A stretch of DNA of 64,000 bases. It comes from Apostichopus japonicus. Lineage: Eukaryota > Echinodermata > Holothuroidea > Aspidochirotida > Stichopodidae. Below, one piece after another: positions 49,687-63,672 of the stretch. The notes below the pieces were generated by a model. That model searched no databases. It worked only from the letters and a program-made list of their open reading frames with translations, and was not told where the DNA came from. Made by a program: the position numbers and the translations under genes. The stretch is from the NCBI RefSeq assembly GCF_037975245.1, contig NC_092563.1, positions 234,001 to 298,000 of the forward strand. The letters are read 5' to 3'. The number at the start of each line of letters is the position of its first letter. Position 1 is the stretch's first letter.

Positions 49687-52600
49687 ATGTTAACGTCAGT
49701 GCTGAGGGGCATTGGGAGGGTTGCGCTGCAAAGAACTGCTGTAGAGTCTCGACAGATTCACCTCAGCCATGGAGGTGGTTTGTATGCCTTAACTAAAGAA
49801 GACGTTGGTAAGTTTTCTCTTAGAAATTGACAATACTGGGTCCATTTCAAAGCAATATGAAATCACTAGAAGTTTTGTTTTAGACACTGGAGAACAAATG
49901 TGACTTGCTTTAGTATTGAAATCTTAACAATTTCCAGGAACATCAGAGGTATACAGTAGAACAATGGAAAACTAGAAGGGTCATTCCGCCTCAAATCAAC
50001 CAATTTTCTGAAAAGTTCCCAGGTGACCCTCTCAGAATTAGATGAAATTTCATCAGAATGATTGAGTATGTCCCAAATGAACACATACAAAAAATTAAAA
50101 TCATACTCCATGTCGTTTTCGAGATATGGCCCGATGAAAGTTGGTCGTAGTGGCCATTTTGCTCGTTTGCGATTCGCAAAAAGTGACTTTTGTGATATTT
50201 TCCGACTTTGAAAGCTCATAATTCAGTCTTTGTACCAGGTAGAGAGCTCAAATTTGGTATTCTATCTTACTTCTTGCCAAAATTTATGAATCTGCACTCA
50301 ATTTAACTGTATCTCCTTTATTTTTCTGGTTATGATCACCAAAAGTAGGCACTTTATTCTGTCAAAAATGTTTTTTTGTGATTTTTAAGGTCACCCTGTG
50401 CCCACATGAGAAGTCACATGAATCCTATATTCCTTGGGTATTATCTATGGTTGCATGTCTATACCCATAAGCAATTATAAGCCCACCAATGCATTAATTA
50501 AGAAATGGCATTGGGCCAAAGTTGGCTCCAGCCAGAAAAAGGTCAAAAAGACCCCGCCCTTCTTGACCCCGGTTGACCCCGCGATCAATTGAAACATTTA
50601 TTGAAATTTACACCAGTTAAATATATATATTATATCTACTTGTACATCAAATTTCAGCTTTGGCACTCAACTCCTTTATGGTATGGTGGCAATTTGAATA
50701 TTAGACGTTTTTCGCACATTTTTTAACAACTCAGTACACTAAGTTAATATCATACAGTGTTTTTCAGTTTGAAGCTTGTGTAATGTATTTTTTGCAGTTA
50801 GAAAAAAGATTTTTTTTATTATTGTTTTTAGAAATGGGTTGATTATGCATACATGTATTCCACTGCAATAAATGATCACTTCAGTTAACCCTCCAATAGG
50901 CTGGTCCCTCATACCTGTAGTGCCTCAAAATCTCCCATAACACACGACACAATTTGGAGCCTTATATACAGTAGTATACAGTACTGTTGTAGAGTTTCAC
51001 TTGAAACATGGATTAAACCACACAATACAATTTAAATCTGCCAGTACATAAAAGAATAGTCCAGGTCAAAATTTCTTTGTGATGTTTTAAAGAGGAACAT
51101 TATCCAAGCATTCTGATGAAATTTGCATTCAATTCCTATGTACCTTTTTTGAGATATTGACAGTTGAAGTTGCCACCTTTGGACTTTGGTACTAAAAGTG
51201 AACTTGGAGCATACAGGTTTGACGTCATTGTTGCACTATGATAACTAAAGCTATTTTTTTCTTTAAAATTTATGTCTAATTTTATACTCCACAATTGGAT
51301 GCATCCATAATGTTAATGTACCATTATAGGTATTGGTATTTTATAATCTTCACATCCCCTTTAGACAAACTAGTAACCCTATCCAATCAAGGTCAAATCA
51401 ATAGACTGAAAAATACAGAAAAAAGAAAACATTATTTGTCAGTGTGCAACTTCGACATCACACCTGTTTGCTTCAAGTTCACTTTGGTAGAATATCAGAT
51501 AACTTCAACTGTCAATATCTCAAAAATGGAATAGGAATTGAATTCAAATTTCACTAGAATGCTGAGATTATGTTCATTTTTAAAATATATCAAAAAGAAA
51601 TTTTGACCCGGACTTTTCTTTTGTGACTCGTGTATGTCTTACTGCTCTCTGGCTTTAAAGCAGCATTTTGCATTTGGTCACCGTTTTCCATTTTTTTGAC
51701 AAGTCCATAAAGTTTTTACATGTATATCAAACACAAAACAGCAAACTAAGATATTAGCCCATTTTTTCCTGTCAAAAGCATTAATTGGCGAGTAATTAAG
51801 GACATTTGTAGATAATGTGAAAAGCTTCCTCCGACAAATTACCCATTTTTAGCTCATACCAGCATGCTGGTGTGAGCTATTGTTACAGTGCAGCGTCTAT
51901 CACTCTATCACTCTATCCGTCAACAATTGGTAAAACCGCTTCCACTCGCACAGTGATTGATGGAATTTCATGAAACTTGGACACAAGGACCGTTGGGTAT
52001 AGGGCCATCAGAGATGGTCTGCAATTTAGGGTCAAAGGTCACCTGTGGGCCGTAATGGGCCATTTTGTGGAAATACGCAAAATGCTTCTTCTCCTACAGA
52101 TTCCATGGTACAATGTTGAGGGTTTGTCACGATAGTACTATGGAAGTTTTACCTTCAGGGTGTTCATGAATTTGAGATCAAAGATCAACTAGGGGTCTTT
52201 TGTGGCCCGGGCCGCGGCCCTATATTTTCAAATTGCTGCTGTTCGTACAGTGTATTGCCAGTTATAATGAAACTTGGTCACAATGTTCCTCGGGATGAGA
52301 GTTACGAGGGGTTTTCGGAAAATTGAGGTCAATTGTCATTTAGGGGGTCATCGGGGGTCATTCTTTGTAATATTTTCAAATATCTCAATCTCCTCAAGAT
52401 TTTGATGAATCATATTCCCAGTTGAACTGATGATTGTTGGATTGTGTATGAATAAGGTGATGCCTAATAATTTTTGGTCAAAAGTTAATTAATTACAATT
52501 AATCCCCATTGTTTAAAAAAATCTGAGCCTTCACCTTTTGCCAAAGCTCCTTTAATTTGTCTCCCAGTCTCTGCAGTGTTTGTTTACATTTGTGGTTAAG

Positions 52601-55600
52601 CTCTGCAGAGGCTGTTAGTAGAATTAAAGCAGGACTGGGAGTTGTTATTAACTGTTGAACTGTAAGCATGAGAGCCCTATAGCCAATCAGCACTTGCCGA
52701 TTCTTAGAAGTCTTTGAGCCTGAGGTATGTAGGCAGCCAGCCAAAATTTTGGCAAGGAGTGCTTCAGGTCTGCTCTGGTAGAGGGGAGAAAGTTTAATAG
52801 GGTAGGTCTGTGGTATTGTTTGAGAGAGTGGGTAAAATAGGATTTAAAGGGGGAAAATAGGAATTATAGCCAGTGGTGTGGCCAGGGTTCTGCTAACGGA
52901 GGGGGGGGGGATGGGGTTATCCCTCATGGGCCCAAAATTGGTGGAATCTGAAAAATGGCCTGAAATTTGGTGGGCCATAAAGTTTTGTGGGCCCTACATT
53001 TTTAAGCCCGAAAAGGTATGAGCTTCTGCACCATTGGTGCTCTAGTATATTAATCGCATACAGTTCCCCCAACCCACTAGTTTGAACTCAACCAATCAGA
53101 GATGCAGGTTTAGTTTTGAGCTGTCGCTAAATATAGATTCAAAAACGTTGAGTTGGTAAATTGGTACAACCAGCGAGCTGGTACTCTAACAACTCCCTGG
53201 TTCAACTGCCATAGACAATCTACACAAATCATGCATGGTGTTGTATACTTGTATTACATAACGATCAATGACGTTCGTCGCTTTTAAATATTCATATTAT
53301 GGGTGAGGTTTATTGGGATCCCAACGGAAAATATCTTCGAGAAATACAAAGTTAAAAGTTGTAAATTTTTCGACTTTTATGCCACCATATGAAGTAAGAT
53401 TTGAATAGATGAGCTAGTTATGTATGTCGTTATGTCATCGAGGAATCAGTGAGGTTGAGAAAAACCATAGAAAAGGACACAAAATGCTGCTTTAACCTAA
53501 CCCAGTCCCCTTTCATGTTTTCCTCATGCTATACAAACACTGGTAACTCATTTGTATAAACCTTTTGAACAATATCACCTGTGTGTCACATGTAGACACT
53601 ACATTCTAGAACAATACTACCAGTGTGTCACGTGCAGACACCATCATAAACTATAGCAGGAATACGATCTCATCACATTATTATACCCATTGATGTTGGA
53701 AAGATTGAGAAGCGGCGACTCTCCAATGACCAACCACTGCAAAATTGTGCCCATTAGAGACCATGCAGAGGAGAGAGAATCCATTTCTGCTAATATTCTA
53801 CCTCAGGCTGACACGAAAGAGTACTAACCAGGCGTTACATCGCTGGAATGTACGGCAATGAGTGGTACATTGGTATAATTTCAGAGGAAGAAAATGATGT
53901 CTTTGTGAAGTTAAATGAAACGAAACAAGAACTCCAATGCACTTCCTTGGCCACAAAACACCCACAATATTTGTTGGATACCATTCTGAGCTGTTATTTG
54001 TGTCATCAGTGCTCCAGAGTTACAGGGACATGGAGGCAGCCAGTACACTCTCCCTCATGAAGACTTCAAAGACCATTCCAGCCAAACTGCAAGCATTCAT
54101 CAAGTAAACAAATTAAAGTGTGCTAACTTGTATATCAAGCCACACTGCAAGCATTCATCAAGTAAAAGAAATTAAAGTGTGCTAAACTTGTTTTACTTGT
54201 ATATGAACATCCATGTGTGGTAAGAAAACTGTAAGGACATTGAAGCATTGAGAGTTGTGACAGAACCAGTATATAATTTAAATGTGCGTGAATCGTTAAT
54301 GATGTGATTAAATGTCATTAATTTGACCTAAAACAATTTGTTATGTTACATTTTGATTCAGCTGACTGAAACAAGGATACAATGATCATATCACTCATTA
54401 TTATACTATGATTACATGACAAATATATAAGCTTGAGATTAAAAAATATGCGAAAAACGTCTAATATTCAAATTGCCACCATACCATGAAGAAGTTGAGT
54501 GCCAAAGCTGAAATTTGATGTACAAGTAGATATAATATATATATTTAACTGGTGTAAATTTCAATAAATGTTTCAATTGATCGCGGGGTCAAGAAGGGCG
54601 GGGTCTTTTTGACCTTTTTCTGGCTGGAGCCAACTTTGGGCCCATGCCATTTCTTAATTAATGCATTGGTGGGCTTATAATTGCTTATGAGTAAAGACAT
54701 GCAACCATAGATAATTCCCAAGGAATATACTGTAAGATTCATGTGACCTCTCATGTGGGCACAGGGTGACCTTAAAAATCACAAAAATCATTTTTGACAG
54801 AATAAAGTGCCTACTTTTGGTGATCATAACCAGAAAAATATAGGAGATACAGTTAAATTGAGTGCAGATTCATAAATTTTGGCAAGAAGTAAGATAGAAT
54901 ACCAAATTTGAGCTCTATACCTGACCAGACAAAGACTGAATCATGAGCTTTCAAAGTCGGAAAATATCACAAAAGTCACTTTTTGCGAAACGCAAACGAG
55001 CAAAATGGCCACAACGACCAAATTTCAACGGGCCATATCTCGAAAACGACATGGAGTATAATTTTGATTTTTTGTGTGTGTTCATTTGGGACATACTCAA
55101 TCATTCTGATGAAATTTCATCTAATTCTGAGAGGGTCACCTGGGGACCACTGGTTGATTTGACATGGAATGACCCAGAAGGAATTATTTCTACCTCAAGT
55201 TTTGTATAGTTTCTTAACATACAAATGCTTAACATGTGATCAGTCTATCTCAGTTTTTATTTTTTTGGATAATAATTCTGGAACAATTGAGGAATCATCT
55301 TGGAGTTGGGACTAAGAAAGTTGGGAAACTGAGCCATTTACACCAGTCGAGGGAATTCTCACTTATTTACTGACTGTATATTTGCAGTTAAAATTCTTAA
55401 CCTGTGTTCTATCTTTTTACATCTAGATGATGTGAGTGGAAGAGCTCTCTACCTTGATGGTCTGGCCACCACACCATTGGTATGAACTAGATGAATAAAA
55501 CACACTTCATCTATACAAGGCTCATTGTCTTTCACTTATTAACCTGCAGTAAATGTGAGGAAAAACACACTGCATCTATGACTAGGCTCATTATCTTTCA

Positions 55601-58600
55601 ATTATTTACCTCCAGTAAATGTGAGGAAAACACATTGCATCTATGACTAGGCTCAATATCTTTCAATTATTTACCTGCAGTAAATGTGAGGAAAACACAC
55701 TGCATCTATGACTAGGCTCAATATCTTTCAATTATTTACCTGCAGTAAATGTGAAGGAAAACACACTGCATCTATGACTAGGCTCATTATTTTTCAATTA
55801 TTAACCTGCAGTAAATATGTATATAAATGTGAGGAAAACACTTTGCATCTATGACTAGGCACATTATCTTTCAATTATTTACCTGCAGTAAACGTGATGA
55901 AAACACACTGCATCTATGACTAGGCTCAATATCTTTCAATTATTTACCTGCAGTAAATGTGAGGAAAACACTTTGCATCTATGACTATGCTCGTTATCTT
56001 TCAATTATTTACCTGCAGTAAATATGTAAATATGAGGAAAACACACTGCATCTATGACTAGGCTCAATATCTTTCAATTATTTACCTGCAGTAAATGTGA
56101 GGAAAACACTTTGCATCTATGACTATGCTCGTTATCTTTCAATTATTTACCTCCAGTAAATGTGAGGAAAACACACTGCATCTATGACTAGGCTCATTAT
56201 CTATCAATTATTTACCTCCAGTAAATATGAGGAAAACACACTGCATCTATGACTAGGCTCAATATCTTTCAATTATTTACCTGCAGTAAATGTGAGGAAA
56301 ACACACTGCATCTATGACTAGGCTCAATATCTTTCAATTATTTACCTGCAGTAAATGTGAGGAAAACACACTGCATCTATGACTAGGCTCAATATCTTTC
56401 AATTATTTACCTGCAGTAAATGTGAGGAAAACACACTGCATCTATGACTAGGCTCAATATCTTTCAATTATTTACCTGCAGTAAATGTGAGGAAAACACA
56501 CTGCATCTATGACTAGGCTCAATACCTTTCAATTATTTACCTGCAGTAAATGTGAGGAAGACACACTGCATCTATGACTAGGCTCATTATCTTTCAATTA
56601 TTTACCTGCAGTAAATGTGAGGAAAACACATGCATCTATGACTAGGCTCAATATCTTTCAATTATTTACCTGCAGTAAATGTGAGGAAAACACACTGCAT
56701 CTATGACTAGGCTCATTATCTATCAATTATTTACCTCCAGTAAATATGAGGAAAACACACTGCATCTATGACTAGGCTCAATATCTTTCAATTATTTACC
56801 TGCAGTAAATGTGAGGAAAACACACTGCATCTATGACTAGGCTCAATATCTTTCAATTATTTACCTGCAGTAAATGTGAGGAAAACACACTGCATCTATG
56901 ACTAGGCTCAATATCTTTCAATTATTTACCTGCAGTAAATGTGAGGAAAACACACTGCATCTATGACTAGGCTCAATACCTTTCAATTATTTACCTGCAG
57001 TAAATGTGAGGAAAACACACTGCATCTATGACTAGGCTCAATATCTTTCAATTATTTACCTGCAGTAAATGTGAGGAAAACACACTGCATCTATGACTAG
57101 GCTCAATACCTTTCAATTATTTACCTGCAGTAAATGTGAGTAAAACACACTGGATCTATGACTAGGCTCAATATCTTTCAATTATTTACCTGCAGTAAAT
57201 GTGAGGAAAACACATGCATCTATGACTAGGCTCAATATCTTTCAATTATTTACCTGCAGTAAATGTGAGGAAAACACACTGCATCTATGACTAGGCTCAT
57301 TATCTTTCAATTATTTACCTGCAGTAAATGTGAGTAAAACACACTGCATCTATGACTAGGCTCATTATCTTTCAATTATTTACCTGCAGTAAATGTGAGG
57401 AAAACACACTGCATCTATGACTAGGCTCAATATCTTTCAATTATTTACCTGCAGTAAATGTGAGTAAAACACACTGCATCTTTGACTAGGCTCATTATCT
57501 TTCAATTATTTACCTGCAGTAAATGTGAGGAAAGCACACTGCATCTATGACTAGGCTCATTATCTTTCAATTATTTACCTGCAGTAAATGTGAGTAAAAC
57601 GCACTGCATCTATGACTAGGCTCATTATCTTTCAATTATTTACCTGCAGTAAATGTGAGTAAAACGCACTGCATCTATGACTAGGCTCATTATCTTTCAA
57701 TTATTTACCTGCAGTAAATGTGAGTAAAACGCACTGCATCTATGACTAGGCTCATTATCTTTCAATTATTTACCTGCAGTAAATGTGAGGAAAACACACT
57801 GCATCTATGACTAGGCTCAATATCTTTCAATTATTTACCTGCAGTAAATGTGAGGAAAACACACTGCATCTATGACTAGGCTCAATATCTTTCAATTATT
57901 TACCTGTAGTAAATGTGAGGAAGACACACTGCATCTATGACTAGGCTCATTATCTTTCAATTATTTACCTGCAGTAAATGTGAGGAAAACACATGCATCT
58001 ATGACTAGGCTCAATATCTTTCAATTATTTACCTGCAGTAAATGTGAGGAAAACACACTGCATCTATGACTAGGCTCATTATCTATCAATTATTTACCTC
58101 CAGTAAATATGAGGAAAACACACTGGATCTATGACTAGGCTCAATATCTTTCAATTATTTACCTGCAGTAAATGTGAGGAAAACACACTGCATCTATGAC
58201 TAGGCTCAATATCTTTCAATTTTTTACCTGCAGTAAATGTGAGGAAAACACACTGCATCTATGACTAGGCTCAATATCTTTCAATTATTTACCTGCAGTA
58301 AATGTGAGTAAAACACACTGGATCTATGACTAGGCTCAATATCTTTCAATTATTTACCTGCAGTAAATGTGAGGAAAACACACTGGATCTATGACTAGGC
58401 TCAATATCTTTCAATTATTTACCTGCAGTAAATGTGAGTAAAACACACTGCATCTATGACTAGGCTCAATACCTTTCAATTATTTACCTGCAGTAAATGT
58501 GAGTAAAACACACTGCATCTATGACTAGGCTCAATATCTTTCAATTATTTACCTGCAGTAAATGTGAGTAAAACACATGCATCTATGACTAGGCTCAATA

Positions 58601-61600
58601 TCTTTCAATTATTTACCTGCAGTAAATGTGAGTAAAACACACTGCATCTATGACTAGGCTCATTATCTTTCAATTATTTACCTGCAGTAAATGTGAGTAA
58701 GACACACTGCATCTATGACTAGGCTCATTATCTTTCAATTATTTACCTGCAGTAAATGTGAGTAAAACACACTGCATCTATGACTAGGCTCAATATCTTT
58801 CAATTATTTACCTGCAGTAAATGTGAGTAAAACACACTGCATCTATGACTAGGCTCATTATCTTTCAATTATTTACCTGCAGTAAATACAAGGAAAGCAC
58901 ACTGCATCTATGATTAGGCTCATTATCTTTCAATTATTTACCTGCAGTAAATGTGAGTAAAACGCACTGCATCTATGACTAGGCTCATTATCTTTCAATT
59001 ATTTACCTGCAGTAAATGTGAGTAAAACACACTGCATCTATGACTAGGCTCATTATCTTTCAATTATTTACCTGCAGTAAATGTGAGTAAAACACACTGC
59101 ATCTATGACTAGGCTCATTATCTTTCAATTATTTACCTGCAGTAAATGTGAGGAAAACACACTGCATCTATGACTAGGCTCATTATCTTTCAATTATTTA
59201 CCTGCAGTAAATGTGAGGAAAACACACTGCATCTATGACTAGGCTCAATATCTTTCAATTATTTACCTGCAGTAAATGTGAGTAAAACACACTGCATCTA
59301 TGACTAGGCTCAATATCTTTCAATTATTTACCTGCAGTAAATGTGAGTAAAACACACTGCATCTATGACTAGGCTCAATATCTTTCAATTATTTACCTGC
59401 AGTAAATGTGAGTAAAACACACTGCATCTATGACTAGGCTCATTATCTTTCAATTATTTACCTGCAGTAAATGTGAGTAAAACACACTGCATCTATGACT
59501 AGGCTCAATATCTTTCAATTATTTACCTGCAGTAAATGTGAGTAAAACACACTGCATCTATGACTAGGCTCATTATCTTTCAATTATTTACCTGCAGTAA
59601 ATACAAGGAAAGCACACTGCATCTATGATTAGGCTCATTATCTTTCAATTATTTACCTGCAGTAAATGTGAGTAAAACGCACTGCATCTATGACTAGGCT
59701 CATTATCTTTCAATTATTTACCTGCAGTAAATGTGAGGAAAACACACTGCATCTATGACTAGGCTCATTATCTTTCAATTATTTACCTGCAGTAAATGTG
59801 AGTAAAACACACTGCATCTATGACTAGGCTCATTATCTTTCAATTATTTACCTGCAGTAAATGTGAGGAAAACACACTGCATCTATGACTAGGCTCAATA
59901 TCTTTCAATTATTTACCTGCAGTAAATGTGAGGAAAACACACTGCATCTATGACTAGGCTCAATATCTTTCAATTATTTACCTGCAGTAAATGTGAGGAA
60001 AACACACTGCATCTATGACTAGGCTCAATATCTTTCAATTATTTACCTGCAGTAAATGTGAGGAAAACACACTGCATCTATGACTAGGCTCAATATCTTT
60101 CAATTATTTACCTGCAGTAAATATAAGGAAAACACGCGTTAGAGAATTACGGTCCCACCATACAAAAAAAAAAAACCAAAGCCTTCTGTTTGGGGTTTTT
60201 TATGGCAAATATGTACTATTTTCATGATTGATAGTGATTAAATTTACTCACTTTTGATTTTCTTGTGTATTTCCAATGTTTCATCTTAGATATCAAGCAT
60301 TGCTTCGTTTGAAGCAATTTCCCTATTTGTCATTATCGTTTTTCTCCCCCACTTTTCTGATCTGTTATACATTACTTTACTCCTTGCCAGGATCCCAGAG
60401 TTTTGGATGCTATGTTACCTTTTTCTGTGTCATATTTTGGCAATCCTCATTCAAGAACACATTCCTATGGTTGGGAAGCAGAGGAGGCAGTAGAGAAGGC
60501 CAGAGGGGTAACTTGAAAAATTTCTATTTTTTTCCTTTTTTTTTATTACATTGGAACTTCAGGATGATGGGATGATATTAGGATATTATTCAAGTAACTG
60601 AAAAAACAGGTGATGTTTAATTATCTCATCCAGGGAATAATTCAACAGGTATCACCGCCCAGCAATATGCTACGTTACAATTTGCAAATTGCTATAAAAT
60701 TTCAAAGATGAACAGCAGTTTCTTGTACACAGGAACCCATAGTATTCTATAAAAAAGAAAATTCGAAAACATCAACACTGCTACATAAAACTTGAAAATT
60801 TTAAATTCACTATAATCCCAATTGCATTTTGACCCTTCTGCAGTGCAGTCTGCTAGACAAAGTTTTGCCTTGCGATTATGCAATCTTCAGTGAAAGGGAC
60901 TTTCCCATAGCAACAGTACTGTGTAATGTAATGTGAATTGGCAAGCATTGATAGTTATAGAATGAAGAAATGGACCTGTTGGACGTGTGCTGTATATTAA
61001 CTTCATTGCACGAAGCTAAGGTCCATTAGTTATAAGGATAGTCCGGAGGGAAGTTTATGATCACCTGATGAAAGAGACATACATTCTAAGCATCCTGGTG
61101 AAATTTGCAAGCAATTGCTACATAGCCTTCTCAAGATATTGATAATTGTCAGAGTTTGTATCATAAGTGGACTTGACTCATAAACCTAGTGTTTTCATAC
61201 TGTGATGCATTAAGTAAAGTATCCTAATTATACTTTGAAGAAAAACATAAAACATATATGTTTGTTTGTATGACATCACTCCCGTGTCCAAGTTCACTGC
61301 TGCTATTGTACCAATCATATTAACTTCAAATGTTGTTATCATGAAAACAGCACACAGGACTTGAATGCAAAGTTCACCTCTTTCCTCTAGCAAATGTAAA
61401 TCCATCTAAAAATTATTTTCTCCATTCTTAGTTTACCTATTGCTTGTATGTAAGTAAATGTAACATTGCATGATCTCTGTTACTATTAGTAAGTAGTATT
61501 ATGACAATGTGTCTTTACTCTTCATAAAGTGCAGCATGTTTTGTTTTTTAATTACTATGATTTTGTGAGACAATCTCAGTTGTTCCTCCTCACAGCAAGT

Positions 61601-63635
61601 GGCTAAATTAATCGGAGCAGATGCAAGGGAAATCGTCTTTACAAGTGGTGCTACTGAGAGCAACAATATCTCCATCAAGGTGAGTAGTGCTTGCAAAGGA
61701 GAAAATATACATGTACAACATGTTTGAGCACTAAACCTCTCTTTCCTATTTTAGTATCACAATTACTCTTATTTGTGTCTCTGATATACCGTGTACCGTT
61801 TGTCTGGTGGTCTATAAATAGAATCGAAGTTTGTTGGAAATGATAGGACTCCACATTTACTTATTATTAATTATCTTGACCATAAAGTAATCAGCAAGCA
61901 TAGTCACATAACATGTCAAGCAATCCAGAAAATTAAAGCAGATTTCAGTGTCATTCAAATTAAAGAATGCTATTATGGTTTGAGTTGTTGCAATAGTAAA
62001 CAGGAACATTATTGCAATATATCAATCAAACTTTCTGAATAATTGAAGCAAATACAACCATCATGTAACAGTACTTTACAACATTGTGAATTCTTGCAAC
62101 AACTAGCAAATGTAAACCTTTGTTATATATGTGTAAACTGACAGGAGGATTGATTATAACAAGTTTCTAAGGGCCTAAACTTGTGGAACTTCTATGTCTG
62201 GAGAACCAAATGGGTTATTAAATGCATTTAGAAATCACAGATCTGTTTGATAACTCTGTGTGCTGAAACTTCTGATGACATGACTCATTTTAAACTTAAC
62301 TATTTGTTTATATGTATATATATATATTTATATAAGTTTTAAGTTTGGTTGGTTGGCATCTATCTTGGTACAGAGTGCACTATGGCTACTCAGAGTTTCA
62401 CGCATTGACCAATCATCAGACAACTGGTCTGACGATCGCTCAATGCGTGAAACTCTGAGTAACGATTATGATCAGAAATGAGTGGAGACAATCTATGAAT
62501 TTGTGGGAAGCTAACATCTCTGATCCTGAAAAGGATATCAAATCTCCCAGTATGTTCCTTTCTGCATTGATAGTTGCTGATGTAAAATGTGCATTCATAC
62601 CACAGTAGTTTCTGTTGCAAATTTTTTCGTGGTCCAATTGATAACGTGCTTCAGTAATTTATTTTTGGTGCAACATTCGTGTGTAAACTACTGTGAATCG
62701 TCGAAAGTACACATTGAAGTTTTTTTTTTAATCGACATTGCATAAAAAGCTATTCACATAGGCCTACTGTCATTTTCATAGGGATGATTGTTTGCAAAGA
62801 GCCTAGCCCAGGATAAATGTTGGATCAGGTTTTGAGGATTTGCGCATGTGAAGTTGAAAATGAAGTTTGAATAGGCGCCTATGTACATGCAGTAGTACAA
62901 TGAACTGTGTGGAAGTTAGTGAGAGATATGCACACTGTAGGTACTGCGATTTTTGAAGAGTTGGTTGTTGGAATCGCTGCAACGTCAAAGCATAGAGCTT
63001 CTACGGAGTTGGCGAGTAGGGAAGTACAGTACAAGGGCGGATGAATGAGGGGGGGGGGGGGGATGGGGGTTAAAATTGGTTGAACAGCAGGGTGGGCAAA
63101 AGAAGGGGTGGGCCGGGCCTCCCCAGCCAAACATATATATTGTGTATTACATTCTCTAAGTACAGGCAGTGATACGATCACATCTTTACAACTACACTAG
63201 TAAAAGTAGGTCATACAATAAACGCAATTGGTGTTCGATCAGGATGCAAGCTTTTTTTACGGGACGCAAACTTTTTGGAGGGCTTGCTTCTATTTTTCTC
63301 TAGTAACATTACTATATATATATATAAAATAGTAATGTTACAAGATTCTATATATAACTATACATTACTATATATATATATAGAATCTTGTTTGATCCCT
63401 AGAGTAAGGCAAATATGTCACCAAAACAGAACTAGTATTGTTCAATACAGGTGACAAATGCCTACAGTGGAATTACGACCTTCCTTACCGGTTTCGAACC
63501 TCTGGACATACAATCAGTGTCCATAGCCTAGTGGTTAGGGTGTCCGCATATAAAGCGGGAGGCCCGGGTTCGAATCCCGGTGGAGGCTGGAAGTTTTAGT
63601 TCTTGATTTTCCAACTCATTATGATTTCAATGATC

Positions 63636-63672
<37 letters not shown>

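Larger units (their letters stand above)
49978..55175. mobile_element. 5.2-kb element with ~740-bp terminal inverted repeats, in NFS1 intron 1
   Basis: The arms 49978-50726 and 54439-55175 are reverse complements over nearly their whole length, for example gggtcattcc at the left edge and ggaatgaccc at the right. agaa flanks both outer edges (49974-49977; 55176-55179), possibly a 4-bp target duplication. The interior holds two other repeats and a short coding relic near 53840-54060 whose NEWYIGII stretch looks protein-derived. No recognisable transposase. A long-TIR DNA transposon or a foldback element are the options. Confidence 0.8.

Noticed and set aside
49866-50219. 117-residue minus frame and its counterpart at 54943-55209 with near-identical peptides ([14 protein letters not shown])
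   Set aside because: They are the two arms of the long inverted repeat read on opposite strands; the duplication explains the similarity. No domain is recognised and the frames break at different places.
52499-52744. 81-residue minus frame with a [13 protein letters not shown] end
   Set aside because: Looks mildly protein-like but sits in repeat sequence, has no splice context and no family I recognise.
55490-60138. CRISPR-like array (regular 65-bp periodicity)
   Set aside because: There are no unique spacers; whole units are repeated, so it is a satellite, and the context is eukaryotic.
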